Shown here piece by piece: positions 1 through 10,865 of a DNA stretch of 64,000 nt. Both the position numbers and the translations under genes were made by a program. Source of the DNA: Nannochloris sp. 'desiccata' (taxonomy: Eukaryota > Chlorophyta > Trebouxiophyceae > Chlorellales > Chlorellaceae); the NCBI GenBank assembly GCA_019044685.2, contig JAGTXX020000014.1, positions 124,001 through 188,000 of the forward strand. The letters run 5' to 3'. Numbering within the stretch: the first letter of the stretch is position 1; every line of letters starts with the position of its first letter. The notes under the pieces were generated by a model that was not told where the DNA came from, did not search any database, and saw nothing but the letters and a program-made list of their open reading frames with translations.

Positions 1-1674
1 TAGCAGACATACCTATTATTTGAGTGCCTTCTTCTAAACCCATCATCGGAAACCATTGTTTCTCTTTATCTTGTGTACCTAGTTTACAGCCATCGACCCC
101 ACCACTCCTGCCAATGTCAGAATGGTCTTGCTCCTCTTCTTCAAAGGCAGCAGCTCCAGCAAACCGTAGCTTTGTCAACATTAATTCCAATTGATATCCT
201 CGATGTTCATCACCCACCATGTGCAATTCATCGATAATAACGCAAGAAAGCATCCCAAGGGCATTTTCTTCTAATAATTGTGTAATCAAGTGATTTGCCT
301 TCTCCAGTGTTGCTACAATAAGACCAGTACGAGGACCGATTGGCGCTGACGTGGAGGTAGGCCCGTAATATTCACGTGCTTCACGATCTAAAGGTTGTAG
401 TACGTTGTCCCAATAGCTCTTCTTTTCATTGCACAGAGAAATAAATGGCAGGACAAGGAGACCTGGACGTCGCGTTTCTACAAAGCGTCGTAGGAAGATA
501 ATATCTGCAACGAGACTTTTACCGCCAGAGGTAGGTGCGCAGTAGACTAAATTACGACCCTGTAGAAGTATAGAAAGATTATTATTAGAAGTTCAGCAGA
601 AGGAAAAGGTAGAAAAGAAAATTTTGAAAAGTTAAAATTAAAAAGCAGCAGCGGTGGTGGAAATAATCGAAGCTGGGTACTTACCTGTAAAACACCAGGG
701 CGGCACAAGCACTCTGCTTGCCATTGATACAATGTTTCAGGCCCTCCAATACGTAGAATAGCCTCCGCTACCTCAGGAGATAGATAGGTGCGCAACTCTA
801 GCGGAGGTGGAGGTGGAGGGGCTGCGGCGGTAGTAGTAATATCTTCTACAGATCTACCTTTTTGATCTTCATCATCATCGCTGCTATCAGACAATTCACA
901 GCCATCATCAAGTCTAGAATAATTTACTACTAGATGGACTTTACTTTCTACCTTATTATTGTTTCCCACCTTTTGCCGCTTGGCTCCCCCGCTGTATTCT
1001 TTCCTCAGCACCTCTGGAGGACGCACAGCACCAACAGATACTCGATTTAGTACAGCATCGTCATGTGGAGTAACGACCTCTATTTGTGGCTGCTGTAAGG
1101 GTGTTGGAAGAGGTCGAGTTTCAGCAGCAACAACGGCACTGGAGGCGAGGGAGGTTCGGCCGAGATGCGATAGCTGTCTTTTCTGCATTGACCGTAATCT
1201 TCCACTTCCTGGTCCAGCAAAGCCAATTTCACCACCTAGAGAGTCTGCAGCAGCTATTACTGGGCTAAACAGTAGCTGGCGAGGACCAGCGCAAGCCGTT
1301 GGTGGTGCTCGCTGTCCAGCAAGCTCATTACCTACTCCTGCCGCTGCTGCTGCAAGCCCTGCTGAGTTTTCGAGCCTCTGCCGCAGTGCTTCCCGTTCCA
1401 TTTGAGCTATGTATTCCATTTCCGCAGTATCAGGTGTATCTCCCCATACGCTACCGTGACCAGAGGACGATTTTCCAGCAGAAGCCTTCTCAGCAGAACA
1501 GCCTGCTCCAGTGGTTTTGTGCAAGACAGTTCGCATTCGATCTATAAAAGATCCTCCGGGAGTGGCCCCTTTGTAACCAGAATTTAGCCCATGTATAGAC
1601 TGCTGCTTTCTGACGGAGTATGGGCCCTCCTGAGGAGGAGATTTCGCCAAAGCAGTAACACCGTTTGGCTCCAT
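1..1674 (-). CDS. POLQ: DNA polymerase theta-type helicase, N-terminal part (runs off left edge)
   Basis: Superfamily 2 DNA helicase of the POLQ/HELQ group, which acts in theta-mediated end joining and fork repair. Exon 1 (685-1674) encodes a disordered N-terminus with acidic and poly-Pro stretches, ending in the WQAEC motif that precedes the helicase core. Exon 2 (1-559) opens with the Walker A segment NLVYCAPTSGGKSLVADI and contains the DELH box (IIDELHMVGDEHRGY); the last visible residues, QIIGMSA, are motif III. The 125-nt intron (560-684) has donor GTAAGT and acceptor TTCTACAG, and the frame stays open. WQAEC and the DELHMxGDxHRGY form resemble POLQ more than HELQ. ATG 1674 is used; an upstream in-frame GTG is unlikely to start translation. 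Whether the polymerase domain follows lies outside the window. Confidence 0.9.
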
Positions 1675-2152
1675 GAGCACGCAATTAATCTAGAATTGCT
1701 TTGTGAAATAGCGACAAGATGCCATCTAATTCCCGTATTAGGAATGAAAGTATTTTTCTTCAATTTTATAAATGGCTTTCTAAAAGCCTGGCACGCGTTT
1801 GGAAGGTCTGTCGAACGTAAATTGCAAATTGTTTGCTTCCTATTTGCTACTAAGCTCTTTTGGGTGTCTCTGTGAGTTTCGTGTGCGTATGGATACTACC
1901 TACTAACAATTATAATGCCGTTGTCCGGCTCAAAATGCAGTAATCAATGGGTAACGATGGCATGCTGGGCCTGAAATGAAATCAATGAAACGCTTCAAGT
2001 TGGTAGCTAAAAGAAACACTCAAACTCCTTCTGCAACATGACCTTTAGCGTAATATCACATACCTTGGTACCCTGAATGTATATTATCTGCATATTAGAG
2101 AAGAGTTACCAGTAAAACGACACAGATTACTTGCTCCTTGATTTCATTCTAG
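1675..2152. promoter_or_regulatory. Divergent intergenic region
   Basis: 478 bp separate the start codons of the POLQ-like gene (minus) and the membrane-protein gene (plus), so the region must hold both promoters. I see no clear TATA box or recognised element; short ORFs here show no family resemblance. Confidence 0.5.
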
Positions 2153-3198
2153 ATGCAGCAAGTTTCGGCAGCCCGAGAATCACATCGTCAAGCACAACGC
2201 TACCTCGCCAGAAAATTACTATTAACAATTTATGGAGCGTGGTTTTTAGCCCTTGCTGTCGGCACACTACATTACGCTGGTAGGTTTTTCAATTCAACTT
2301 TTTAACCTTTTCCGTCACACATCCACCCGCTCTTCTTTCCTCTTCACACTTACGTTTCTATCAACTTTGAGCCCCTCCATCTACCCAATAATCTCAGGTG
2401 ACGATGAAATAGCAGTGAATAGAAATGAGCTCCCTCTACGGCACATTGATTATATTTTCCGTACCGTTGGTGGTGTAGTAATTTTTGCCGTCTGGGGTCT
2501 TCGTGCTCTTATGAAGCAGGCATTACACCTCCGCGGTGATGATAGACGAGTTCATATATGGATACCAGCTGTATATTATGCATTTCAAGCCGGTTTACGG
2601 TCTCTTTTACATCAATTTCACAATTTTGGAGTAATTTTTTCACCTCATAAATGGTTTGGTGCTGCCACGACTGTTGTTCTTGGCGGAGGGAGCGGCAATA
2701 ACAGCAAGGAGAAACTCCTCGACTATCACCATGAACACATAATGTCTGATCATGTGCTATTAGCAGCTACTGTAATAGGTGGCTTAGCGTGTGAAATGGT
2801 TGTTCTTCATCTTAGTTTTGCTCATAGACGGCATAAAATATCCCCCCTGTTGTTGAGAGGCTTGGCGGTGACAGTGACGGCATTGGCGTTGCTGGTCAGC
2901 GCAGAATGCTATTACACAGCAAAGTACGTAATTATATATTTCGATATTATTATTATTTTGTGAAGCAACTCACTGTTGTCTTTGGTACCTCATGTACGTG
3001 TCTAATAATAAAATTTTCTGAATTTACCGCCCTCTTTCCTTTGCGTCTCGCAGATATTTCCATCCTCCTGGAGAGATAATAGCTGGAGCTGTATTTGGGC
3101 TAATTCTGTTCCAAGTCCCGTTGCTGTTCTTATCTGCGCGATTGCTTCAAGCGCATGAAGATGAAGATGTCGACAATGATGATAGAATCAGTGGTTGA
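2153..3198 (+). CDS. Multi-pass membrane protein, weakly PAP2-like
   Basis: Three exons, 2153-2279, 2398-2923 and 3054-3198, join in frame to 265 aa (donors GTAGGT and GTACGT; acceptors ending TCTCAG and TCGCAG). There are about six hydrophobic segments. The segment HEHIMSDHVLLAA followed later by YYTAKYFHPPGEIIAG loosely recalls motifs 2 and 3 of PAP2-type lipid phosphatases (a Ser-x-His element, then His-x5-Asp/Glu-like spacing before a Gly-rich helix), but the usual arginine and PSGH are not there, so I do not assign the family. The C-terminus is acidic and probably cytosolic. It is divergent from the POLQ-like gene. Confidence 0.75.
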
Positions 3199-3271
3199 AT
3201 AGGCAAAAAAAAATGTACGGCTTTCGGTCTTAATTTGATTGCGATCTTCTGCTTTTGATGCGTTCATCCAT

Positions 3272-3875
3272 TCAATCTTCTAAATTGAAAAGTTTATTTC
3301 TCCTGTATACTTCTGAACTCAACGGTAAATTTGGTTTTGCATGATCGGCAAAAGAAGAGAGGGCTTCATCACCAGGCCTGCCCAGGCGGTGTACACGCTG
3401 TGCAAAAAGACAAGTTTTTTAAAGAGATAATTTGGGTAGATGAGACCCTTGTAAAGTAGATTCGCCATAAATTAACAGTAGTATTTCCTTCACGATCCAG
3501 CACTCCTGGATCTGTCGAAGTAGTTTCTGTTCTTGAAATCAGTCAAATTTGATTAAACAAATATTTCTGCACCAGGTATAACGATCTGACGTATGCAAGA
3601 CATCTGATTGTGTTCAGAATAAGTTTTTTGAACTATAGTATTTCTTGGACAGGCATTTTCTGAGCTAGGGACCTCACCACTAGATTGCAAACTTGCAGCA
3701 AGCTTTGATCTTCACTTTCCCTACGAAGTGCGTCTCTTTCGCTGCTCTTGCGGAACTCTAGAGCCCCTAGTCCAAGCACAAGTACTATCCACACTACCAG
3801 AATACTTACAAGGAGACGCCGTCCCCCTACATAGAAAATCCTTTGCACACTACTACAGCTGAACATTGCCGTCAT
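3272..3875 (-). CDS. Small single-TM protein gene, exon structure uncertain
   Basis: From ATG 3875 the minus strand encodes a hydrophobic helix (LLVSILVVWIVLVLGLGAL) followed by a charged, probably coiled segment. A donor GTGAGG follows near 3675. A downstream exon (3272-3397), preceded by acceptor TTTTTGCACAG, is open for 41 codons to TGA (RVHRLGRPGDEALSSF and on). A middle exon around 3450-3545 can be read in two frames and I could not decide between them. The start lies only 62 bp from the start of the divergent TPT gene. Function is not recognised. Confidence 0.4.
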
Positions 3876-3937
3876 TGCATTCCCCCCTCCAATACTTGCA
3901 GAACTTAGAGGAGACCCGCAGCTAGCGTAATACAAAA

Positions 3938-5086
3938 ATGCCACGATCGCCCACTAACGACGACGAAGACAAACCTTTTCTACCTAGTAGTACGACGGCA
4001 ATGAAATCCCCAACCAATCTATTAGATGATGAATCACACAAATTTTCAATCCTCGGCCTCTCCCCCGCCATCATCGCCATTGTCTCTAGTATAGCATGGA
4101 TGAGCGTCTCTTCTGGCCTGATTTTACTTAATAAATCTATCTTGTCAAATGGATTTCCTTACCCAATGACGTTATCGGGGCTAGGCATGGGTTTCAGTTC
4201 AATAGCAAGTTACATCACTTGTCACCATCTGAAACTTGTCGAGGCGAAGAAAGTAGTTTCGTGGAATTTCTATATAACTAGAATATTGCCTGTAGGCTTG
4301 TTTATGGCCTTAACCTTGCATTTTGGGAATTTGGTCTATCTCCATTTAACTGTATCCTTCATCCAAATTCTAAAATCTTTTACCCCCGTTATTACCATGC
4401 TGGCGCTGTTTATTGCCCAGCTAGAGACGCCTACAAAACGTCTTATTTGGAGCGTTTCTGTGATTGCAGCTGGTACAGCAATTGCTAGTATAGGAGAAGT
4501 GAATTTTAGTGCTCTAGGGGTATTGATAATGATGTTATCTGAAACCTTTGAAGCTACTCGATTGGTGATGACGCAGCTCCTATTAACCGGGTTAAAATTT
4601 CACCCAATAGAAGGATTGATGTATTTAGCACCCGCGTGCTTCTTTTGGCTGGCATTTGGCTCTTTAGTAATGGAATTTAGACCTATGTTGACAGCAGGCG
4701 CATTTCAAGTGGTTGCTGCACAGCCATGGAAGTTTATTTTAGCAGCTGGTTTAGGCTTTGCCGTCAACTCTATTGCGTATATAATTATTCAAACTGCCAG
4801 TTCTTTGACTCTTAAAGTACTTGGAACAGTAAAGAATGCATTTGTGGTATGGCTAGGGATCGTTTTATTAGGAGAGACCATGACGTTCTTGCAAGGTATT
4901 GGGTATTCGATCTCAATTGCAGCGTTTTACTGGTATCAAAGAATTAAAATGGAGCAAATTAAGGATGGCACCGGTGGGAACAGTAGTTTGCCTAGTACAC
5001 CGATGCGAGGGAATAGCGGTACATTTGATAAAGATGGAAGCAGGAAAAATAGTGGTATTCATTTTGAATCGAAAGAACAAGTTTAG
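3938..5086 (+). CDS. TPT/NST-family sugar-phosphate or nucleotide-sugar transporter
   Basis: Single-exon gene of 382 aa with about ten membrane helices in the drug/metabolite transporter fold. Hallmarks are LNKSILSNGFPYPMTLS in helix 2, TVSFIQILKSFTPVITMLA in the middle, and LTLKVLGTVKNAFVVWLGI with a C-terminal Lys-Arg segment near helix 9, all typical of the plant and algal TPT-like (KT/KD-type) proteins of Golgi or plastid membranes. The first ~40 residues are polar and lack a clear plastid transit peptide, and the C-terminal ~50 residues are Ser/Gly-rich and cytosolic. These features favour a Golgi/endomembrane location over the plastid envelope. The substrate cannot be deduced from sequence. 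Confidence 0.88.
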   Translation: MPRSPTNDDEDKPFLPSSTTAMKSPTNLLDDESHKFSILGLSPAIIAIVSSIAWMSVSSGLILLNKSILSNGFPYPMTLSGLGMGFSSIASYITCHHLKLVEAKKVVSWNFYITRILPVGLFMALTLHFGNLVYLHLTVSFIQILKSFTPVITMLALFIAQLETPTKRLIWSVSVIAAGTAIASIGEVNFSALGVLIMMLSETFEATRLVMTQLLLTGLKFHPIEGLMYLAPACFFWLAFGSLVMEFRPMLTAGAFQVVAAQPWKFILAAGLGFAVNSIAYIIIQTASSLTLKVLGTVKNAFVVWLGIVLLGETMTFLQGIGYSISIAAFYWYQRIKMEQIKDGTGGNSSLPSTPMRGNSGTFDKDGSRKNSGIHFESKEQV

Positions 5087-5263
5087 AGTGAAAGAAAAAT
5101 TACAAGACAGACGGCACGACAATGTGATTTATTTTATGTAGGGTACCTCTTGTTCTCTGTAAGACACTACAATATGTACTTGCTCACTTAAACGTTGTAA
5201 TAATTACAAATCAGTTAATATCATCTACATATGGTTGTGTTTCTGTCTATCAATACTTTCTTT

Positions 5264-5805
5264 TCAAAACAGGATAGTGTGTTTGGCGTCTGCACTGGGC
5301 CGCCACTGGCATGCCTGAATGCTATCTGGGTCTGTTCCTTGGCAATGGCCTACTAATTTAAGACCAGCAGCAACATTTCTGCATAAATAACCGAAAGAAA
5401 TTCAGTAAAGTTGATTAGGGAGGGGGGGGGGGGGGGGGGGGATAATGTGACTTTAGGGAGGAAGCGGGTGCAGATTAAAAATAAAAAACTGTCTTACCCT
5501 CCAAATTCAAAAGTAGATAAGCCTGCAGGTTGCTGCTGTTGTTGCTGTGGAGTTGGGGCGTCTGTTTGCTCAGATTCTTCTGATTTCTTTTTGCTGCTGC
5601 AGCAAGGTTTCTCGGCTGCTGGCTGCCTGCAAGAATGAGAGAGAGCGGAAAACCCGCCCATGAGAGATAAGTAATCAAAGGGAAAAAGTGGCGACACGGA
5701 ATGCAACGCAATTAGGGGATGTAAGATGCGACACTTATTCAAAATAAAAATCAGCACTCACGCTTCTGAGGCTTGTTTCTCCTCTTCCTTCTTTTTCCAA
5801 AACAT
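5264..5805 (-). CDS. Three-exon 95-aa protein of unknown function
   Basis: Exons 5762-5805, 5498-5626 and 5264-5378 (donors GTGAGT and GTAAGA, acceptors TTCTTGCAG and TTTATGCAG) join to exactly 288 nt with one stop at the end. The N-terminus is charged (MFWKKKEEEKQASEA), the middle holds a CC pair and a run of six Gln, and the last exon (AAGLKLVGHCQGTD...ACQ) has two Cys ten residues apart. There is no signal peptide or membrane helix. Intron 2 carries a run of 20 G (C on the coding strand), which hides the gene from single-frame ORF calling. Support is the exact phase match over three exons. No family is recognised. Confidence 0.7.
5422..5441. repeat. Poly-G run (20 nt)
   Basis: Uninterrupted G20 on the + strand inside intron 2 of the 95-aa gene. 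It is G-quadruplex prone and its true length is unreliable in most sequencing. Confidence 0.95.
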
Positions 5806-6241
5806 TTTGTACAAAATTTGAAAATGTATTTGATGTTGTCCTAAACAGTCTCGTGGAACAAGCAAGCTGGACTACACTGAAGAGCACTGATATCTACGCA
5901 ATTTTTTGCAAATTATAATTTTAAATTACCCACGTGTTTCAATGCTAAATTTTGCGTGTAAATAGGAGCATCGCTGAAGAAATTTTTAATCAATGTGTAG
6001 ACCGGCTTCCGAGCAGTGCGAGACCTTTTTATGCCATGCATCTCTACAAAACAAAAGTTGATCCCCACTACATCAATAGAAGAATAATCATCTAAAGAGC
6101 AATACATTATCTATAGAAAACCAGCAGGCTATTGCTCTAATAGCCTCCTTGGAAAGCTAGCGCCTTGTGTTCCGTGACCACGCCTAAAAGCACCTCATTT
6201 AAGACCTCGTTATCCATCTAAAGCTCTCACAAATCTTCCTA
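5806..6241. promoter_or_regulatory. Divergent intergenic region
   Basis: 436 bp between the start codons of the 95-aa gene (minus) and the PhoD-like gene (plus). It contains only short ORFs without recognisable similarity and should hold both promoters. Confidence 0.45.
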
Positions 6242-8620
6242 ATGATCGACACAGCAGGTCCATTCTTGCGATATGGCAACTGCTTGCCTGGCAGCTCAAC
6301 TTGGACTGGTTCTGTCCTCTACCTCACTCGAGCAGCTTCCTCTCCTGCTAATATCTCTGCAACCACTTCCCCTCTACCCACTGAAACAGCAGCATCTTCG
6401 TTTTACCACGAGTTACCCCCTCCAGTATTGATTATCCACGATCCTGGCCCTGCACACCCTTCTTTCACTGAACAAGCACAGCACCCCAGCTCAACTTCAA
6501 CCCAGTCTCCTTCTTCTGTCCTCCCTGCCAAAACTGGGAGCAACCCTACTGACGCTTCCCCTGATCCATTAAGCAATGGCAATACTAAGTCTAGCTACTA
6601 CCCCATGTCTTTGAAAGAGTTCCAACGTCTTGAAAAGAGTGAATTCAATGAGCACCGTGTTGCTGCCGAGTTGCTTGACACTGTCAATGGGTGGAGTTTC
6701 TGGCGCTTTGACATGGAGTTGAAACTAGATTCTCAACAACGTATGGTGAAATATTCAATTGGAGTTTCTGGAGGTCCTTCTGCATCTGTTACTGGTGAGA
6801 AAGGAACGAGCACAAACTTTAAAGTTGAAGAAATACATGATGATGAACAGTGTTTTGGATTTTGGTTGCCTGCTAGAGGGGAGCCTTATCACTGGGGGTA
6901 CTGTAGCTGCAATGGCTTCAGTTCAGGTAAATTCTATCATTAATGATCCCGCTCCATTTGTTTCCATATTATTCTTTTTTCTCACCTTGAAATTTTCATT
7001 TTTCTTTTGTTCCTACAGACGTTCCTGAAGATTCTATTTTCAGAAAAGATCCTGCCTACTTATGGAAAGATGTGCTTCAAATACATTCTAGCTTCCCAAT
7101 GCATGTCATGGTTGGTGGCGGTGATCAGGTCTACTCTGATTTGGTTTTCGAAGAAAGTGCTATTTTGAAAGAGTGGGCAAAGATGGACGAGAGGTAAGAG
7201 AGGAAAAATTCAAAAATCTTTATATCTATTGCTTTGTTATCTTAATTTGTAATTTAACAGCTGAAGCCTTCTTCTTTGCTGTCTATTCACTTAATCATTG
7301 CCCAGTCGAAAGCTTAATTTCAATTCTCTCTTTCCTTCTTCTCATATCTATAAAACAATTGCAGAGACGACAAAATCAATCGACCCTGGACTTCTGATCT
7401 TCAATCTCAAACCACGTCTTTCTACCTCAAAAACTACATTGCGTCCTACACTCAACCGCATGTCTCCGCTGCCTACGCTTCGATCCCCCAAGTAATGGTC
7501 TGGGACGACCATGATATCTTTGATGGGTTCGGATCTTACGACGTTGTTTTACAAGAATGTCCCATCTTTCAAGGCCTCTTTGAAGTCGCACGCAGGTTTT
7601 ATCTACTCTTTCAACAACATACAACCCAGCAAAGAGAAAGTAAGAAACATGAATTCATTCAGCAGGCTGATGGGTACCACAGCGTGCGTTTCATGGGACC
7701 TCAAGTTGCTGTGCTGGCTATTGATATGCGTACTCGTCGTACTAAGAAAGAAATTTTACCACTTTCTACCTATCAATTGATTCGTAACGCAGCGTTGGAG
7801 CTGCCTGATTGTGTCGAGCACGTGGTCGTTCTTTCTGGTGTTCCCGTCATTTTCCCAACCATCCCTTATAGTGAGGCTATTTTGGAGGGGTTTAAAACAT
7901 TACTTTTAAACTCTGCTTGCTTCAGAATGTGTGGTAGAGCTACTGGGCTGATGGATAAATTTGGCAAACCTGAATTGCTTGATGATTTACTTGATGGTTG
8001 GGTCGCGAGAGTGCATAAAAACGAGCGGGAAATGTTTGTCAAACTTCTACAAGAAATTGCTTTGGTGAAACATGTCCGAGTAACTATATTGAGTGGTGAC
8101 GCACATGTGGGGGGCGTCGGGAGGTTTTACTCTCACAGCCCTAAAGTAGACCCTCACAATGATCCCATCTACATGGTTCAAATCATCAGTTCAGCTATTA
8201 TGAACGGACCTCCACCTACCCAAGCGGTAAAGATGATGTTGAGAACTAATTTCGCAAAAAATATTGATGAACGGACCCGCCAAAAATTAGTTCGTGTGTT
8301 TTGGCCACGACACCCACGTACAGATAAACTTCTTCCGCGTCGTAATTGGTGTGATATAACTATGAATAGACCACCCTATACCAGGCCTATGAACCCTAGG
8401 GATCCAGATTTTAGTGGATTGCGTTTTTTCTTTACGAGTTGAAGATTCCGAAAAGTGGTTAGGCTATGCTGAAGAGGTTTATGACGTAATGGTACCGAGA
8501 GCCCCAAGTATAGAGTCATTGGGAAGAGATGGTGGTGGTGGGAGGTTAAGAAGGTTTGTTGAGGAGCATGTGAAGAAGCATATGGCAGCGCCTCCGAGAT
8601 CAGGAGCGCAGGTTGTTTAA
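6242..8620 (+). CDS. PhoD-like metallophosphatase with an apparent 3' frameshift
   Basis: Exons 6242-6926, 7019-7193 and 7365 onward join in phase. The N-terminal ~130 residues are Ser/Pro/Thr-rich; then comes a beta-rich region and the catalytic PhoD-like domain, recognised by VMVWDDHDIFDGFGSY, LAIDMRTRR, VVLSGVP and the metal-binding ILSGDAHVGG. PhoD-like enzymes are Ca/Fe-dependent phosphodi- or monoesterases; this intracellular-looking form has no clear signal peptide. The long frame stops at 8440-8442, but frame +2 continues as SLRVEDSEKWLGYAEEVYDV to TAA 8620. Removing one T from the T6 run at 8424-8429 rejoins them (GLRF-SLRVED). A sequencing or assembly indel is likelier than decay, since both sides keep good coding sequence. 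Confidence 0.85.
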
Positions 8621-8874
8621 TCTTTAATTAGGTTTTTTTTTTGGTTTTAATAGTTGCATGTTATTTGTTTGTTGCTTATCTACTACTTTTTACAAATTTA
8701 TAACTACTATACACGTGCAAAGTGGATAAAGGCTTGGTTTGTTGCTTGGCTAACTGAATCAAGTAGTTCTTGGTGTAAAACATTTCGCACTTTCTTTCTA
8801 AAATCTTATTGCTATACAAATCAAACTGAAAAGAAATAACACAAAAGAAATCTATAATGTTTACGATATTTCTC

Positions 8875-9785
8875 TTAAACTGGCATTACAGTAGTAGTAG
8901 GCCTGCCACCACCACCGCCACCACCGCCACCACCTTCACCAATTCTGCCAGGTCTCACGCCAATAGTCTCTGGTTCCAAAACATTTGTTTCAGGGGGTGG
9001 TCCTACAGGAGCCTGTGCCATACGGTAACCACCTTTAAATCCCTCTTTCTTTGCCGGTGGTTCAAATACAGTGGTACTTTCATCACGTGCTCCCAGAAAA
9101 GCAATTAAAAGCAATGAACCCACAGCTTTAATAATGGCGCCAGCAGTGGCAGTTTTGGCTCGAGCGACAAAAGTACCAGAAGAGGTGGGTAAGCTGTCGT
9201 AATACAAGTAATTGTTGGCAATGATTATGGCTTGCATAGCTGCAACAGCGGACAGGGTGACGATTCCAGGGCGGAACGAAGGGAGCGCGCCAGTTGCGAG
9301 GATGGCAGCCGTGGCGATAAGAAGAAACAGATTGAAGAATGTCATCCACCAGGTGTAGCTGTACAAGAAAACAAAATTTCTATATGTTGGAGCTCAAGTG
9401 ATGATTAGCGGATATAACCAAAAGAAAAGTTTTCTCACCTGAAAAATACGTCACAGCTGACGGCGCCATTGTAAGAAGCCGATCCACCAGAGAGCAGGAA
9501 ATTAGCATCAGATCCACCGCAAGACTGCAAAAGGTAACGGAATAGAGAGGGATCATTTTCTGGTATCTAATTTAAGTTTTAACCTTAAATAAAGAAAAGG
9601 CCAAATTTGCAGTGCTTCCCAGGCAGACACCTCGAGATGAAGAAGAGAAGAAAATGTGCTATTGCAAAAGCTCTCACACTCTGCATTGCTGATACACCGG
9701 CAAGAAGAATAACCCATCCTATTAAATCCAATAGCCACGCAAACCATGCACCCGCATAGACAGTAGTAGAACCAGCTTTGCCCAT
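8875..9785 (-). CDS. Tetraspan family protein, copy 1
   Basis: Exons 9678-9785, 9439-9524 and 8875-9358 join in frame to 225 aa. Four hydrophobic helices: the first ends ILLAGVSAMQ, followed by an extracellular loop with CGG and SCDVF, then YTWWMTFFN opening helix 2, and after helix 4 the family motif LGARDES. The tail holds LEPETIGVRPG and a polyglycine run. The same landmarks (GG/AGVxxMQ, CGG, VxCDxxY, xGxxDE[KS], ETIGxRxG) recur in the neighbours at 10.2, 11.6, 14.8 and 15.9 kb, which defines the family. The layout resembles claudin/SUR7-type tetraspans, but I see no diagnostic signature of any named family. Confidence 0.82.
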
Positions 9786-10190
9786 TTTACTTCTCAAGTT
9801 TCAACCTGGCAATAACAACTTTTTATGGTGTTTTGCTGAGGAAGAGTGCCTTGGACAGCTTTCGGTAGGTGGGTAGTATATTGTATTGTTTTAGAAAGGT
9901 AGTAAACTTATATTTCTGCGTTAAAAAGACTTAATTGAAGACAATAATAGGGGGCCAAGGAGCTGTGACGTGGCCAGCTTCTCAGGAGTCCATATCTTGA
10001 ATTTTTGCAAGCTAAGTATTTACAAAAGAGACGCAATGCATATACGGAGATGAGGCAACAGAACACTAAACATCACAATTAGTTTATGAATATAGAAAGG
10101 GAAATAATGCCCTTTCGTCTTGGGTTTGAGGGTAGTTTATGTTTCCTTTTTGAAATTTGCCTGCAGCTGCAACAGTTACACCGCTTCTCT
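9786..10190. promoter_or_regulatory. 5' flank of tetraspan copy 1 with GCCTTGGAC motif at 9848
   Basis: The 9-mer GCCTTGGAC lies at 9848-9856, about 63 bp upstream of the start at 9785. The remainder is the 3' flank of copy 2; nothing else is recognised. Confidence 0.4.
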
Positions 10191-10865
10191 CTAATATCTG
10201 GTGCCAGTTGCTGCAGGCTCAGTAGCCACAGGACCTTCACGATATCCAATAGTCTCAGCTTCAGTAGTAGAAACATGAGCAGGGGTAGCTCCAGGCATCG
10301 CTCCTGTAGGAACATATGAAGTTTGGAACTGGCGCTGTTCTCCACCTCTGCGCTCTGCAGTAGTAGCCTTTTCATCGTGAAGGCCAATGAAAATCATCAT
10401 CAGGAGATTAGCTACAGCCCCAATAAGAGCACCGGAAAATGCGACTTTAGCACGTCTATTGTAGCTGTTAGTGAGAACACCTTGGCCAAAACCAGGAACA
10501 GCACCCACACCATTCCAAGCATGATACCACACATTTGTCATATGAATGAGTAAAAGAGATGCTACAATCAGCAAACCATTGCTCATGTTTCTGCTTTTGT
10601 GAATCTGGCGACCGAGAATCACCGGGAGGAGGACCAGCCAGACAAAGCCTTGGAAGAAGGTGATGAACCAGTCAAAAGAGTAGAAACGATCACACGCGAC
10701 TGGTGCCAAGTAGTGAGTTTGGCCAAGTACGACATTGTCAATACCGTTGCCACACGCATTTTGCATTGCCGCAACACCTCCAAGCAGGATTCCAAAGCTT
10801 GCAAAGGCAAGCATGTGGGGTAAGTAGATTAAAGCGGTATGACCGCCAGAGCCGAGGAATTTCAT
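10191..10865 (-). CDS. Tetraspan family protein, copy 2 (intronless)
   Basis: Single exon of 224 aa from ATG 10865. Helix 1 ends GILLGGVAAMQ and is followed by NACGNG, then YLAPVACDRFYSFDWFITFF leads into helix 2. A long loop (NVWYHAWNGVG) precedes helix 4, which ends FIGLHDEKATTAE. The tail carries TEAETIGYREG. It matches copy 1 in order and spacing but lacks both introns, so intron loss or a retrocopy is possible. Probably plasma-membrane or endomembrane; the role is unknown. Confidence 0.85.
   Translation of the reverse strand: MKFLGSGGHTALIYLPHMLAFASFGILLGGVAAMQNACGNGIDNVVLGQTHYLAPVACDRFYSFDWFITFFQGFVWLVLLPVILGRQIHKSRNMSNGLLIVASLLLIHMTNVWYHAWNGVGAVPGFGQGVLTNSYNRRAKVAFSGALIGAVANLLMMIFIGLHDEKATTAERRGGEQRQFQTSYVPTGAMPGATPAHVSTTEAETIGYREGPVATEPAATGTRY

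Noticed and set aside
959..1405. 148-aa plus-strand ORF
   Set aside because: Antisense of the disordered N-terminus of the POLQ-like gene.
2253..2397. N-terminal extension of the membrane protein ORF upstream of exon 2
   Set aside because: It begins at TTG and reads intron sequence; the spliced exon starting at 2153 gives a better protein.
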